Part shown: in pieces, positions 51,237-64,000 of the stretch
Layout of the letters: each line of letters begins with the position of its first letter
How positions within the stretch are numbered: the first letter of the stretch is position 1
Source: Brevibacterium sp. RIT 803
GTDB lineage: Bacteria; Actinomycetota; Actinomycetes; Actinomycetales; Brevibacteriaceae
Assembly: GCF_016892625.1 (NCBI RefSeq)
Contig: NZ_JAFEMW010000001.1
Span: forward strand, 248,001-312,000
Direction of reading: 5' to 3'
Length of the DNA: 64,000 nt
Made by a program: the position numbers and the translations under genes
The notes under the pieces: generated by a model
Databases searched by the model: none
The model's input: the letters and a program-made list of their open reading frames with translations, nothing else
What the model was told of the DNA's origin: nothing

Positions 51237-52322
51237 TCACTCCAGGCGACGGTCCTGCCCCGGTGAGGGCGTGGGTTCGAATGCATCGATCGACTCCTGG
51301 GCAGCTGCCAGTCGTGTGTCGAAATCGTCGAAGTCGTCTGCAGTCTGGTCGAGCTCGGCAACCAGGCCCGAGATGATCGAGGACTGTGACTCAGCGTCGA
51401 TCCGCAGTTCCCTGAACTGCCAGTCCGCAGAGTCGTCGGCTGCTGTCCGGGACAGAACGTCGAGGACGCGGTCGCCGAGTTCACGCGAGCGTTCGGAATT
51501 GTGAAGCAGCATGAGCTGCTCGTCGAGAGCGATGAGATGCTCATAGTATTCGTGCATCGACAGCACACGGTTGGCCATCGAGGTAAAGGCCACTGCGAGT
51601 TTCGACAGGTATGTCTCCACCGACTTCGCGGTGCCCGCGTCCCTGATGCTCTCGATCTCCTCGCGCAGCCGGACCAGTTCGGCCAGTCGCACTCCGATCG
51701 AGGCGACAGCATGGTCGAGGTCGACACGTGAGACGTGGTCCCGCAGGATGGGGTGGGTCCAGGCGCGTGTCCGGACGATCTTTCGCGCGATCGTCACGGC
51801 GAGGTGGAACAATCGCTGTTCGTCGGTGTCGCGGCCCTCTTTGCGGCCAGGTTGGAACCCCAGCGAAGCTGGCGTGATCCACTGTGCCTGTCCGACCTGC
51901 TGACGGTTCTTCCGGCTCAGCCGTTTGGGATCACGGAAGTACTTCGGTCCGGTGACTGCGGCGAACACACCGGTACCCACTGCGGTCGCTCCTCCGAGAG
52001 CTCCGAATGTCAGCGCGGCGTCGGCCATTCCGGCCAGCAGCGCCAGCCCGCCCGGCGCTGCGAAGCCCGCAGTGACGGCGGCTCCGGTTCCTGTGCCGCC
52101 CTTGAACAGCATGCTGGAGCGGAAGAAGTTTCGACGCATTGCCCCGGTGAGCATGATCGCGCTCGGTGCTCCGGCGGTGTAGCGGTACCCGCGAGCGTTC
52201 CACGCCTTCACGATGCTCTGATTCACGCTTTCGGGCACGAGGATGCGATAGATCGGGATCGACTTCCCGCATTCGCTCTTCCACAACGACTTCCATGACT
52301 GAGACACCGCATTCACCTCCAC
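51237..52322 (-). CDS. Uncharacterised protein with central Gly/Ala hydrophobic region and helical C-terminus
   Basis: 361 residues, ATG 52322 (GTG 52307 possible). I do not recognise the family. Residues 22-60 form a soluble start (IYRILVPESVNQSIVKAWNA), 75-125 are Gly/Ala-rich and hydrophobic (GTGTGAAVTAGFAAPGGLAL and beyond), like a glycine-zipper pair of membrane helices, and 165-345 are mostly charged helix with coiled-coil character (AELVRLREEIESIRDAG, SMHEYYEHLIALDEQLM). Glycine-zipper segments occur in pore-forming or membrane-anchored proteins; that is only a resemblance. Convergent with def; isolated by two hairpins from gatB. Confidence 0.55.
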   Translation of the reverse strand: MEVNAVSQSWKSLWKSECGKSIPIYRILVPESVNQSIVKAWNARGYRYTAGAPSAIMLTGAMRRNFFRSSMLFKGGTGTGAAVTAGFAAPGGLALLAGMADAALTFGALGGATAVGTGVFAAVTGPKYFRDPKRLSRKNRQQVGQAQWITPASLGFQPGRKEGRDTDEQRLFHLAVTIARKIVRTRAWTHPILRDHVSRVDLDHAVASIGVRLAELVRLREEIESIRDAGTAKSVETYLSKLAVAFTSMANRVLSMHEYYEHLIALDEQLMLLHNSERSRELGDRVLDVLSRTAADDSADWQFRELRIDAESQSSIISGLVAELDQTADDFDDFDTRLAAAQESIDAFEPTPSPGQDRRLE

Positions 52323-52347
52323 GTACGGATGGCACCCTCACGCCTGA

Positions 52348-52371
52348 TCCGCCGGATCCTGGTCCGGCGGA
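52348..52371. promoter_or_regulatory. 9-bp inverted repeat upstream of the 51237-52322 gene
   Basis: tccgccgga-tcctgg-tccggcgga, perfect arms, 26 nt before the start codon. Could be an operator or leader hairpin. Confidence 0.4.
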
Positions 52372-52399
52372 GTCGGCGTCTGGCCCGTGAGAATGCGAA

Positions 52400-52450
52400 C
52401 AGCCACACCCTCCGGACTTCTGTGGTATCCGAGTCTAGAGGGTGTGGCTG
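52400..52450 (-). terminator. 13-bp inverted repeat behind gatB
   Basis: cagccacaccctc (52400-52412) and gagggtgtggctg (52438-52450) are exact complements with a 25-nt loop, 52 nt past the gatB stop. Probable end of the gatCAB transcript. Confidence 0.6.
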
Positions 52451-52501
52451 GATCAATCCTGAGTTCTGTTCAGTCGCCTACTGAAGCGGCCGCCTGCGAA
52501 T

Positions 52502-53983
52502 TCAGCCGTTGATCTTGGCCAGGATCAGGTCCTTGGCCTTCCCAGCATCGGCCTGACCGCGGGTGGCCTTCATGATCGGTCCCATCAGGGCGCCGATGGC
52601 CTGCATCTTCCCGCCCTTGATCTTCTCGACCACATCGGGGTTGGCAGCGATGGCTTCCTCAACGGCCGCCTCGAGCGCATCGGTGTCTTCGACGATCTCG
52701 AGACCACGGGCACTCATCACCTCGGCCGGTTCGCCTTCTCCGTCGGCAACGGCGGTGAGGACGTCCTTCGCGAGCTTGTCATTGAGCTTGCCCTCGTTGA
52801 TCAGTCCGATCAGTGCTGCGATCTGCGTCGGTGTGACGAGTTCAGCGGTGGGCTGATCCTTCTGGTTGGCCAGCCTGGCGACCTCACCGGTCCACCATTT
52901 GCGCGCCGCTGGAGGCTTCGCACCGGCGTTGACCGTCTCCTCGATGACTTCGAGCAGACCGGCGTTGACGATGTCACGCATCTCCAGATCGGAGAAGCCC
53001 CACACACCTGCAAGCCGACGGCGCTTCTGCGCAGGCAGTTCAGGCAGAGTCGCCCGCAGCTCCTCGACCCATTCGCGGCTGGGAACGAGAGGCACCAGGT
53101 CGGGCTCCGGGAAGTAACGGTAGTCATCGGCGTCGGACTTCGGGCGCCCCGAAGAGGTCTCCCCCGTACCTTCATGGAAGTGACGGGTCTCCTGCACGAT
53201 CTTCTCTCCGGCTTCGAGCCGGGTTGCCTGGCGGGCGATCTCGTAGCGGACCGCGCGTTCGATCGAACGGAAGGAGTTGACGTTCTTCGTCTCTGTGCGG
53301 GTGCCCAGTGGAGCGTCGGGGCTCTCGCGCAGTGACACGTTGACATCGGCACGGACGTTGCCCTGTTCCATGCGTGCTTCGGAGACGTCGAGGGCGCGGA
53401 AGATGTCGCGCAGCGTGCGCACGTAGGTGGAGGCCACCTCGGCGGCCCGATCCCCGGTCCCGGTGATCGGGTGAGTCACGATCTCGACCAGGGGCACACC
53501 GGCGCGGTTGTAGTCGACCAGGGAGTGGTCGGCTCCGTGGATGCGTCCGGTGGCGCCGCCGATATGGGTGTTCTTGCCTGCGTCCTCTTCCATGTGGGCG
53601 CGCTCGACGGGGATGGTGAACATCGTTCCGTCTTCGAGCTCGATCTCGACCTCGCCCTCCGCGGCGATGGGCTCATCAGACTGGCTGGTCTGGAAGTCCT
53701 TGGGAACGTCCGGGTAGAAGTAGTTCTTCCGGGCGAAGCGGCAGGTCTCTGCGATCTCACATCCCAGCGCCAGGCCGATCTTGATCGCGTACTCCACACC
53801 CTTCTCATTGACAACGGGAAGGGAGCCGGGCAGTCCCAGCGAGGTGGGGGTGATGTTGGTGTTCGGTCCCCCGCCGAAGGTGTTGGGTGCGGCGTCGAAC
53901 ATCTTGGTCGCGGTGCCGAGCTCGACGTGGACCTCGATGCCGATGACCGGATCGTATTTCTTGATCGCGTCTTCGTATTTCAC
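52502..53983 (-). CDS. gatB: Asp/Glu-tRNA amidotransferase subunit B
   Basis: 493 residues, ATG 53983 overlapping the gatA stop. Binds the misacylated tRNA and phosphorylates the Glu side chain. Cradle domain: [37 protein letters not shown] (with metal Cys), [20 protein letters not shown] near 150, then the helical and YqeY tail domains ([32 protein letters not shown]). Complete. Confidence 0.95.
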   Translation of the reverse strand: MKYEDAIKKYDPVIGIEVHVELGTATKMFDAAPNTFGGGPNTNITPTSLGLPGSLPVVNEKGVEYAIKIGLALGCEIAETCRFARKNYFYPDVPKDFQTSQSDEPIAAEGEVEIELEDGTMFTIPVERAHMEEDAGKNTHIGGATGRIHGADHSLVDYNRAGVPLVEIVTHPITGTGDRAAEVASTYVRTLRDIFRALDVSEARMEQGNVRADVNVSLRESPDAPLGTRTETKNVNSFRSIERAVRYEIARQATRLEAGEKIVQETRHFHEGTGETSSGRPKSDADDYRYFPEPDLVPLVPSREWVEELRATLPELPAQKRRRLAGVWGFSDLEMRDIVNAGLLEVIEETVNAGAKPPAARKWWTGEVARLANQKDQPTAELVTPTQIAALIGLINEGKLNDKLAKDVLTAVADGEGEPAEVMSARGLEIVEDTDALEAAVEEAIAANPDVVEKIKGGKMQAIGALMGPIMKATRGQADAGKAKDLILAKING

Positions 53984-55485
53984 TTGGTGGTCAGTCCTTC
54001 CGCGAGAGTATCGAGCACCCGAGTCCCGGAGGCTTCCAAGGCTGCTTCGAGCGGGCCGGCCACCTCGTACAGCTTCACGTCCTCACGTGCCGGGGCGAGG
54101 ATCTGGAATCCGACGGGCAGCCCGTCGGCCAGTCCTGCGGGCAGTGACAGTCCAGGGATTCCGGCGAGGTTGGCCGGGATGGTCGCGACGTCGCCGAGGT
54201 AGAGGGCCATCGGGTCGGATGCCGCCTCGGCGCCGAACTTCAATGCGGTCGTCGGCGCCGTCGGCGAGACGAGGACGTCGCAGCTTGCGAAGGCCTTCGC
54301 GAAATCGTTCTGCACCAGGGTGCGGATCTTCTGTGCCGACCCGTAGTAGGCGTCGTAGTAACCGGCGGAGAGGGCGTAGGTGCCGAGAATGATGCGGCGC
54401 TTGACCTCATTGCCGAAACCGGCTGCGCGGGTGGCTGCCATGACCGTCTCAGCGGTGACCGGGCCCGACTCGGGCTCGACCCGCAGCCCGTAGCGCATGC
54501 CGTCGTAGCGGGCCAGGTTCGATGACACCTCGGAAGGCATGATGAGGTAGTAGGCGTCGAGTGCGTATGAGATCGACGGGCAGTCGACCTCGACGATTTC
54601 GGCGCCGGCAGCAGCGGCGACATCGAGGGCGGCGGAGAAGGCATCGCGGACGCCGTCCTGGTAGCCCTCACCGCGCAGCTGTTTGATGACGCCGAGCTTC
54701 TTGCCCCCCAGATCCGAAGTCTGTGCCGCGGAGACGAAACCGGCCACCGGGTCCGGCAACGAGGTCGAATCGAGCGGGTCGTGCCCGGCCAGCAGTTCGT
54801 GGAGAGCCGCGGCATCGGCGACATTGCGGCCCATCGGGCCGACCTGATCGAGGCTCGAGGCCATGGCGATGATGCCGAAACGTGAGATCGAACCGTAGGT
54901 CGGCTTCACACCGACGGTGCCGGTGAATGCGGCGGGCTGTCGCACCGATCCGCCGGTATCCGTGCCGACCGACAGTGGAGCCTGGAAGCCGGCGAGGGCT
55001 GCTGCAGCGCCGCCGGAGGAACCACCGGGAACGTGCTCGAGGTTCCACGGGTTGCGGGTGGTGCCGAAGGCCGAGTGCTCGGTCGTCGATCCCATCGCGA
55101 ACTCGTCGAGGTTGGTCTTACCGAGGACCGGGAGTCCGGCGGCCTTGACCTTGTTGTGAACGGTGGATTCGTAGGGTGGAACCCAGTTCTCGAGCATTTT
55201 CGAGCCCGCTGTCGTGCGCACGCCTTCGGTGACGACGAGGTCCTTGAGTGCCACGGGCACCCCGGCCAGGGCGTGGACGTCTCCACCAGCGCTGCGCTCG
55301 GCATCGACTGCTTTGGCCGTCTCCAGCGCGAGATCGTCGGTGACGGTGATGAATGAGCCGAAGTCGGCTTCGGTGGCATGGATGCGATCCAGGTGAGCCT
55401 GAGTCACCTCGACGGAGGAGAACTCGCCGGCTTTCAATCCTGCGGCGAGTTCAAGGGCGCTCCTATTGATCAGTTCGCTCATCAT
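53980..55485 (-). CDS. gatA: Asp/Glu-tRNA amidotransferase subunit A
   Basis: 501 residues. Amidase-signature enzyme releasing ammonia from glutamine. Catalytic Lys in [13 protein letters not shown] near 78, Ser pair in [14 protein letters not shown] near 152 and nucleophile in [16 protein letters not shown] near 176. Overlaps gatC by 4 nt at its start and gatB at its end, so the three are co-translated. Start MM (55485 or 55482). Confidence 0.95.
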   Translation of the reverse strand: MMSELINRSALELAAGLKAGEFSSVEVTQAHLDRIHATEADFGSFITVTDDLALETAKAVDAERSAGGDVHALAGVPVALKDLVVTEGVRTTAGSKMLENWVPPYESTVHNKVKAAGLPVLGKTNLDEFAMGSTTEHSAFGTTRNPWNLEHVPGGSSGGAAAALAGFQAPLSVGTDTGGSVRQPAAFTGTVGVKPTYGSISRFGIIAMASSLDQVGPMGRNVADAAALHELLAGHDPLDSTSLPDPVAGFVSAAQTSDLGGKKLGVIKQLRGEGYQDGVRDAFSAALDVAAAAGAEIVEVDCPSISYALDAYYLIMPSEVSSNLARYDGMRYGLRVEPESGPVTAETVMAATRAAGFGNEVKRRIILGTYALSAGYYDAYYGSAQKIRTLVQNDFAKAFASCDVLVSPTAPTTALKFGAEAASDPMALYLGDVATIPANLAGIPGLSLPAGLADGLPVGFQILAPAREDVKLYEVAGPLEAALEASGTRVLDTLAEGLTTK

Positions 55486-55787
55486 TCCTCCCCAAGGATC
55501 TGTGGGACGAGGAATTTGTCATCTGCGGACGCCGGGGCCGAGGCCAGAGCCTGCTCGCTGGTCAGGGTCTCACCCACGACATCGGGGCGCAGCACATTCG
55601 ACAGTGCGATCGGATGGCTGGTCGCTGGTACGTCATCGCCGGCCACTTCGTTGACCCTGGCGACATTGCTCAAAATGGTGCTCAGGTCACCGGCGAGCGA
55701 TTTCAGCTCGTCTTCGCCCATGGCGATCCGAGACAGCGAGGCCAAATGCTCGACTTGCTCGGGGGTGATTGCGGAGGACTCCGTCAT
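55482..55787 (-). CDS. gatC: Asp/Glu-tRNA amidotransferase subunit C
   Basis: 101 residues, ATG 55787 behind GGCAGGGA. Small belt subunit stabilising GatA-Gat[21 protein letters not shown] then [17 protein letters not shown]. First gene of the gatCAB operon (gatC-gatA-gatB, all 4-nt overlaps). In GlnRS-lacking bacteria the complex turns Glu-tRNA(Gln) into Gln-tRNA(Gln). Confidence 0.93.
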   Translation of the reverse strand: MTESSAITPEQVEHLASLSRIAMGEDELKSLAGDLSTILSNVARVNEVAGDDVPATSHPIALSNVLRPDVVGETLTSEQALASAPASADDKFLVPQILGEE

Positions 55788-55932
55788 TCCCTGCCTTTCA
55801 TCGTCTCTGTTTACTCGTCAGCAAGTCTAGTCTCTTTGCCGGACCGGTTCAGATTCGATCGCTGTGAGGTTCGCCGAGCTTCACTGCCCAGCTTCGCCGA
55901 GGTGCACGAGTGTCGCCAGGCAGGGTTCCAAA

Positions 55933-55986
55933 CTCAGGTAGGGTTCCGAACTCAGGCAGGGTTCCGAACTCAGGCCCCGACGCGCT
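55933..55986. repeat. 18-bp tandem copies at the end of the small secreted-protein gene
   Basis: ctcagg at 55933, 55951 and 55969 (18 bp apart), plus a decayed copy at 55915. The 55969 copy includes the gene's TGA; the others repeat GCCTGAGTT. Here the period is a multiple of three, so all TGAs are in one frame. Confidence 0.8.
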
Positions 55987-56488
55987 CTGGCCAGGTGCGT
56001 TCGCCTTTGATGTAGCTCGCGAGCTCGCTGAGCACCCTGTCTGCGTCATCCTGGGTGTACTCACCGGCGTCAACACCGGTCTGCAGGTCCTTCGCGAGAT
56101 CTGAGACACGAGATTGGGCGTCGGCAGCGGTGTGTGCGACCAAGCCCGCCGAATCTCCAGCTCGCACGACGAAGCCACTGGCCTGCGATCCCGTGCCGGC
56201 TGCTTCGCTGGGACCTCCGTGCAGACGGTAAGAATCGTTCGGCTGCTCCCCGTCGGACCCTGTGCGGTGAGAGGCTTCGTCGTCGACATCGTCGCGACCT
56301 TCGCCACGAGACCTCACCGGCATCGGAAGCTCCGCAGTCGAGCCGGAGACTGCAGGCGCTGCGCGTTTGATCGGCGGCTGTCCCGGGTTGAGGACGAAGT
56401 CGGCGATACCAGCTGTCACCGGCGCAGTGGTGAGTACAGCAGCGAGGACGACAGCAGTGCCAGCGACCAACCGGGGGATTGATTTCAT
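55970..56488 (-). CDS. Small secreted protein of unknown function
   Basis: 172 residues. N-terminal signal peptide: MKSIPR then a hydrophobic core VAGTAVVLAAVLTTAPVTAG, with a likely Ala-X-Ala-like cleavage near residue 27. The mature part is Pro/Ser/Gly-rich, hydrophilic and probably disordered to residue 105, then helical (TAADAQSRVSDLAKDLQTGV; ADRVLSELASYIKGE). No family recognised. It lies between gatC and ligA on the same strand, in the place where M. tuberculosis has the lipoprotein LpqA gene (Rv3016) nearby, but sequence identity to it is not visible. Confidence 0.65.
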   Translation of the reverse strand: MKSIPRLVAGTAVVLAAVLTTAPVTAGIADFVLNPGQPPIKRAAPAVSGSTAELPMPVRSRGEGRDDVDDEASHRTGSDGEQPNDSYRLHGGPSEAAGTGSQASGFVVRAGDSAGLVAHTAADAQSRVSDLAKDLQTGVDAGEYTQDDADRVLSELASYIKGERTWPERVGA

Positions 56489-56561
56489 GCCTTCACTCTT
56501 TCAGACTGAGCTGTCTCCCCACTTGAATATGCCTGTGACGATCCTGAAATTCGATGGGCGA

Positions 56562-59891
<3,330 letters not shown>

Positions 59892-59899
<8 letters not shown>

Positions 59900-61877
59900 G
59901 GTTGCGGCTGCGTGGGATTCCGAAGACGTCGGCATAGAACCCGAACTCGCTTTCCAGGGAATCGATGATGGTTTCGGCGCGGACGAATCCGTGGGACTCG
60001 CCCTTGTACAGACGGTAAATGTACTCCACTCCGGTCAGTTCCAACATATCGACGAATTCTTGGGCCTGACTGGGCGGTACGATCGGGTCCCGATCGCCTT
60101 GCATGATGGCCACCGGAACGTTGATCTGACTCGTCCGTCGAATCGGTGACCGAGTGATGTAAGCGTCCTGTGCCTCCGGCCATGGGCCGACCAGACCGTC
60201 GATGTAATGCCTCTCGAAGTCGTGGGTGTCGACGACGAAGCGCATCAGGTCGGTGACCCCGAAATAGGAGGTGCCGCAGGCGAATGCCTCTGATGAGGCC
60301 AGCGCCGACAGCACGGTCCATCCACCCGACGAGGCCCCGGAGATCGCGATGCGGTGAGGATCGGCCAGCCCCTCAGCCACAAGAGCCTCAAGGGCGGCAA
60401 GGGTGTCGGAGACGTCGACGATCCCCCACTGTCCGCGCAGGCGGTCGCGCCATTTGCGCCCGTATCCGGTCGAGCCGCCGTAGTTGACCTCCATCACGCC
60501 GATTCCCCGCGAGGTGAAGTAGCTTGACCGCGCAGACATGTCAGGGGTCGCCTGACCTGTCGGTCCGCCGTGAATGGAGATCACATAGGGCGGAAGTTCA
60601 CGGTCGAGAGCGGTGAAGCGCGGGTTGTGCGGTGGGTGGATGACGACGGGGATGCCGCCGAGCTCTCGGGCGCGGGGCCGCGAATAGTAGTCCAGATGAG
60701 CATCGAGGCGTTCCTGGGCGATCTCAATGAAGGTGCCGCTGGACCGGTCCACGGCATACAGGGCTCCGGTCGAGTCCGCGGACTTCCCGGTCAGGAGAAC
60801 ATGGCTGCGGCTCAGGTCATGGAGTTCGAGGCTGCCGAAGAGCTCCCCCTGCGGTCTGATCTCCTCGGACTCACCGTCGTGTCTCGCCCTGATCAGGGAG
60901 GCGGTCGCGGACTGGGAGTGGGCCCAGATCTCCTCGTCGTCACTCAGATGCCAGTTGGTGCCCAGCTGCCACAGCGGTCCGCCGATCTCGCCGCCGGTGT
61001 CGAGGACCGGTCTCAGCGCGGAGATGCCGAGTTCCACACCGGCGTCGCTGCCCTGCTCGGAGTCCTTCGCAGCCACCCGTCGGTCGCGAACAAGGCAGTC
61101 GACCGGTTCGAAGTCCAATGAGTACAGTGCCCAGTGACCGTTGTGGTCGGAACTGACGATGAGAGAGGAGTCCGAGGTGAAACCGGGTTGCAGGAGCGAA
61201 ACGTCACGTCCGTGCATGACCGCGGCGACGGGGGTGTCCTGAGTGCGGACGTCGATGAGCCACAGGCTCGTCGAGTCCCAGGGCATGTTGGGGTGCTCCC
61301 AACCGATGAACGCCAGTGTGGAGCCGTCCGGGGACAGTCGGGGCCAGGCCATGAAGTGGGAACGGCGCGAGAGCACATTCGTCGTTCCGTGCCTGGTGAT
61401 GAGGACGATGGCTCGTTCCCTGCGCGTGGACCGGCAATCCTCACGCACGCACAGCAGACCGCAACTGGTCATCGTCAGGTCCCCGTACCGGATGCGGCCC
61501 GAGGTATCAGGGGTCAGCGCATGCGGGGCTCTGCCCGGAATGATCTGCCAGATCCGCTGGTCGGAGGCGTTGACGAAGTAGATGACTTCGCTGCTGGGGT
61601 CCAGAGCCCAGGCGGCTCCCCCGTATTCGTGTACGGAGGACCTGATGTTGAACTCCGCGGGCAGCACCTGCTCCTTCAGTCCCGGATGCGACGGTGAGGT
61701 CCGGATCAGGCCGGTGCGGGAATTCTCCGTTGGGACCTTCGTGGAGAAGTAGATGTGCTCACCGCGGAACGCGGCATCGAAGATCGGTGCGGAACCGGCA
61801 GCCACCTCCGCAGCGCTCAGCGGAGATGACCAGGTTCCGAAAGGTGCCGTGACGACATCTTGGGGAAATTCCTTCAT
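59892..61877 (-). CDS. S9 family peptidase (acylaminoacyl-peptidase/DPP-like)
   Basis: 661 residues, no signal peptide. Beta-propeller residues 20-390, hydrolase domain after that: VISIHGGPTGQATPDMSA (HGGP, 435), GVMEVNYGGSTGYGRKWRDR, nucleophile ISGASSGGWTVLSAL near 515, Asp in MQGDRDPIVPPSQA near 600, His in YKGESHGFVRAETI near 632. The GASSGG elbow and the GYG/W loop fit the DPP/APEH side of S9, different from the POP enzyme at 16433. A cytoplasmic exopeptidase is likely. Confidence 0.87.
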
Positions 61878-61912
61878 GCCCCCAGGTTAACGCAGGGGCG
61901 ATGAGCACAGCC

Positions 61913-61958
61913 CAGACGCCGAGGCCGTCCTTGTCCTCAGACGCCGAGGCGGTCCTTG
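61913..61958. repeat. 25-bp-period duplication of the mnmA stop region
   Basis: cagacgccgaggcggtccttg (61938-61958, last mnmA codons plus TGA) and cagacgccgaggccgtccttg (61913-61933) differ at one of 21 bases. In the copy the stop has become TGG. Confidence 0.75.
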
Positions 61959-63130
61959 GCTGTCACATCGATGGTGGCCTGGCCCAGAACCCGGGTTCCG
62001 CGGTAGATGACCATGGTCTGCCCGGGTGCGACGCCGGAGAGTTCCTCGTCGACGTCGATGTGCATGAGCTGTCCGGCAGGTCGTGCGGCCGGCACGTCGA
62101 CCTCGTCGACGATCGGGTTCACTTCGTGCTCGGGTGCCGCGGAGATGTAGTCACCCAACCAGGCTCGAGCCGGAACCGGGTCGCTGTGGGCCCGGATCTG
62201 GACCTCACAGTCGATGGCGGTCGCCGGTTCGCTGCCGATGTCTGCCGGTGCCGGTCCGGCCCATGTCGTCCGGATCCCGGTCAGGTGGGAGACCCCGAGA
62301 TCGCTGCGGGAGCCCACCGTGACGGTGTTCGAGGCCGGGTCGAGACCGGTGACGAAGCGCGGCTGGCCGTCGGCCGCGGGTTTCTGGATGCCCAGGCCCT
62401 TGCGCTGGCCGATGGTGTAGGTCATCGCACCGTCGTGTTCGCCAAGGGTCTCGCCCTCGGCATCCTTGATGAGGCCAGGACGCATGGGGATCTTGTCCGC
62501 CAGCCACGCCTTCGTGTCACCATCGGGGATGAAGCAGATGTCGTAGGAATCAGGCTTGTTGGCCACGGAGAATCCGCGCTCGGCAGCCTCGGCGCGGACT
62601 TCTGCCTTCGACGCGGTCGCGCCGATCGGGAAGTAGCAGTGCTCGAGCTGGTCGCCGGAGAGCACACCGAGGACGTAGGACTGGTCCTTCGCGAGATCCT
62701 CTCCGCGGTGGAGTTCCGGTCGCCCATCCTCGTCGCGCAGCACCTCGGCATAATGGCCGGTGGCGATGGCGTCGAAGCCCAGTGCCAGGGCACGGTCGAG
62801 GAGTGCCGCGAACTTGATGCGCTCATTGCAGCGCATACACGGATTGGGTGTGCGTCCGGCCGCATACTCGGCGATGAAGTCATCGACGATGTCCTCTTTG
62901 AACCGTTCGGAGAAGTCCCACACGTAGAACGGGATGTCGAGCATCCCGGCCACGCGGTGGGCGTCCCTTGAGTCCTCGATGGTGCAGCAGCCGCGTGAAC
63001 CTGTGCGCAGTGTTCCGGGCATGCGGGACAGGGCGAGGTGGACGCCGACGACTTCGTGGCCGGCGTCGACGGCACGTGCCGCGGCGACTGACGAGTCGAC
63101 TCCGCCGGACATGGCGACGAGTATTTTCAT
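61937..63130 (-). CDS. mnmA: tRNA 2-thiouridylase
   Basis: 397 residues, ATG 63130 with AAGGAG upstream and overlapping the iscS stop (ATGA). Puts the 2-thio group on U34 of tRNA-Glu, -Gln and -Lys with sulfur from IscS. PP-loop [17 protein letters not shown] at the N-terminus, catalytic Cys in [15 protein letters not shown] near 100, second Cys in [11 protein letters not shown] near 200. Length is above E. coli (368) through a C-terminal insert. Directly coupled to its sulfur donor. Confidence 0.95.
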   Translation of the reverse strand: MKILVAMSGGVDSSVAAARAVDAGHEVVGVHLALSRMPGTLRTGSRGCCTIEDSRDAHRVAGMLDIPFYVWDFSERFKEDIVDDFIAEYAAGRTPNPCMRCNERIKFAALLDRALALGFDAIATGHYAEVLRDEDGRPELHRGEDLAKDQSYVLGVLSGDQLEHCYFPIGATASKAEVRAEAAERGFSVANKPDSYDICFIPDGDTKAWLADKIPMRPGLIKDAEGETLGEHDGAMTYTIGQRKGLGIQKPAADGQPRFVTGLDPASNTVTVGSRSDLGVSHLTGIRTTWAGPAPADIGSEPATAIDCEVQIRAHSDPVPARAWLGDYISAAPEHEVNPIVDEVDVPAARPAGQLMHIDVDEELSGVAPGQTMVIYRGTRVLGQATIDVTAKDRLGV

Positions 63131-64000
63131 GATGCTCCTTGCATCCAGCGCGGAGTGGCGGAGACCATTCCGGCCTGGTGTGCTTGTTCGACGACCTCGG
63201 GCAGAACCTCGAGGAGACGATCGACCTCTTCTTCGGTCGAGTCGTGGCCGAGGCTGAATCGTTGGGCTGATCTGGCGACGTCTTCCTCCATACCGCAGGC
63301 CAGCAGCACATGGGAGGGACGTGAGACCCCGGCTGAGCAGGCCGAACCCGTCGAGGTCGCCAGTCCTCTCGCGTCGAGGCCGAAGAGCAGGGAGTCGCCC
63401 TCGCATCCTGAGAACGTGAAGTGCGCGTTCGCGGGAAGCCTGCCCGCACCTCGGCGACCGGACAATGCGGCATTGTCAATCGTGTCCTCGATGCCGGCGA
63501 TGAGCCGGTCGCGCAGGAATGAGAAGCGGGCGGCTCGTGTCTCGATGTCGGCGGTGGCGAGGTCGACGGCCTTGGCGAAGGCCACGGCTCCGGCGACGTC
63601 AAGTGTGCCCGAGCGGACCCCGCGTTCCTGTCCCCCACCGTGGAGGATCGGTGCGGGGGCGGCACCGCGGTCGAGCAGCAGTGCACCGATGCCCACGGGT
63701 CCGCCGATCTTGTGAGCGGTGATCGACATGGCGGTGGCACCGAGGTCGGCGAAGTTCAGCGGAATCTGGCCCAAAGCCTGCACGGCATCGATGTGGAAGG
63801 GCACACCGACTTCCTTCGCGACTGCACCGATTTCGGCGATCGGCTGAAGGGTGCCGATCTCATTGTTTGCGGCCATGATGGAGATGAGTGCCGTGCGCTC
63901 TGGGGCGCGGCGCAGTTCGGCCAGGGCCACGTCGAGGTCGAGGCGTCCTTCTTCGTCGACGTCGAGGTAGACGATCTCGGCACCCTGACTGGCCAGCCAT
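63127..64000 (-). CDS. iscS: Cysteine desulfurase (5' end outside window)
   Basis: The visible 290 residues cover the C-terminal three quarters. PLP enzyme taking sulfur from cysteine. [16 protein letters not shown] (PLP Asp), [16 protein letters not shown] with the Schiff-base Lys, [18 protein letters not shown], and the persulfide Cys in [12 protein letters not shown]. The loop after the Cys is short (SRPSH), as in NifS/IscS class I. Immediate partner of mnmA, as in M. tuberculosis Rv3025c-Rv3024c, so its main client here is tRNA thiolation and probably Fe-S assembly. Confidence 0.92.
   Translation of the reverse strand, partial: WLASQGAEIVYLDVDEEGRLDLDVALAELRRAPERTALISIMAANNEIGTLQPIAEIGAVAKEVGVPFHIDAVQALGQIPLNFADLGATAMSITAHKIGGPVGIGALLLDRGAAPAPILHGGGQERGVRSGTLDVAGAVAFAKAVDLATADIETRAARFSFLRDRLIAGIEDTIDNAALSGRRGAGRLPANAHFTFSGCEGDSLLFGLDARGLATSTGSACSAGVSRPSHVLLACGMEEDVARSAQRFSLGHDSTEEEVDRLLEVLPEVVEQAHQAGMVSATPRWMQGAS

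Overview
This is a high-GC actinobacterial chromosome segment. The closest fit I can infer is Brevibacterium, from the protein flavour: a DUF222-HNH protein, a CE1758/CE1759-type flavin operon, an Eis-like acetyltransferase, a Rv3015c-like protein beside ligA, and frequent GTG/TTG starts. No 16S gene is present, so the genus is an inference. The order gltX-FAH ... leuB ... serA ... ilvC-ilvN-ilvB ... gatB-gatA-gatC ... ligA-(Rv3015c-like) ... mnmA-iscS parallels the Mycobacterium tuberculosis Rv2992c-Rv3025c neighbourhood, so most of the window is old actinobacterial backbone with accessory genes inserted.

Layout. 1-3.1 kb: galT (cut by the left edge, with a coupled upstream mini-ORF) divergent from an aldose epimerase, then a Gln-rich DUF4282 membrane protein. 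3.3-7.3 kb: tRNA-Glu(CUC), tRNA-Gln(CUG), a prolyl-aminopeptidase-like hydrolase, gltX and an FAH-family protein. 7.4-12.3 kb, plus strand: hrpB, a protein usually labelled 3-methyladenine DNA glycosylase, and a zinc alcohol dehydrogenase. 12.3-22.5 kb, minus strand: HIT protein, Mak cap-like protein, thyX, a beheaded peptidase E remnant, a small membrane protein, a domain-permuted lipoate ligase, a prolyl oligopeptidase, a GNAT protein, a DUF222-HNH protein and an MFS carrier. 23-34 kb is branched-chain and serine metabolism: ilvE, leuB, a CitE-like lyase, a PAP2 phosphatase, serA, an Eis-like protein, ilvC, ilvN and ilvB, with an ilv attenuator and Leu/Val/Ile leader peptide. 34.3-38 kb: a heterodimeric ABC exporter with one degenerate ATP site. 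38-40.6 kb: an AbiEi/DUF559-like gene between 53-bp direct repeats, a frameshifted pcm, and apt. 40.8-46 kb: an aldo-keto reductase, two 2-hydroxyacid dehydrogenases and ilvD. 45.7-50.2 kb: a MarR-FMN reductase-LLM oxidoreductase operon, then cysE and cysK. 50.6-52.3 kb: def and an unknown protein. 52.5-64 kb: gatB-gatA-gatC, a small secreted protein, ligA, a MetE-C-like protein, an S9 peptidase, mnmA and iscS (cut by the right edge).

Functional links. ilvB, ilvN, ilvC, ilvD, ilvE and leuB cover most of valine, leucine and isoleucine synthesis. serA, cysE and cysK run 3-phosphoglycerate towards cysteine; iscS and mnmA pass cysteine sulfur to tRNA. tRNA-Gln, a GluRS and GatCAB give the set for making Gln-tRNA(Gln) by transamidation.

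The most unusual property is not a gene. At about eighteen gene borders there are short exact-period tandem duplications (units 15-30 bp, unrelated sequence at each site). About ten of them duplicate the last codons plus the stop codon of the neighbouring gene. The best case is five 17-bp copies at the end of cysE, each carrying TGA.
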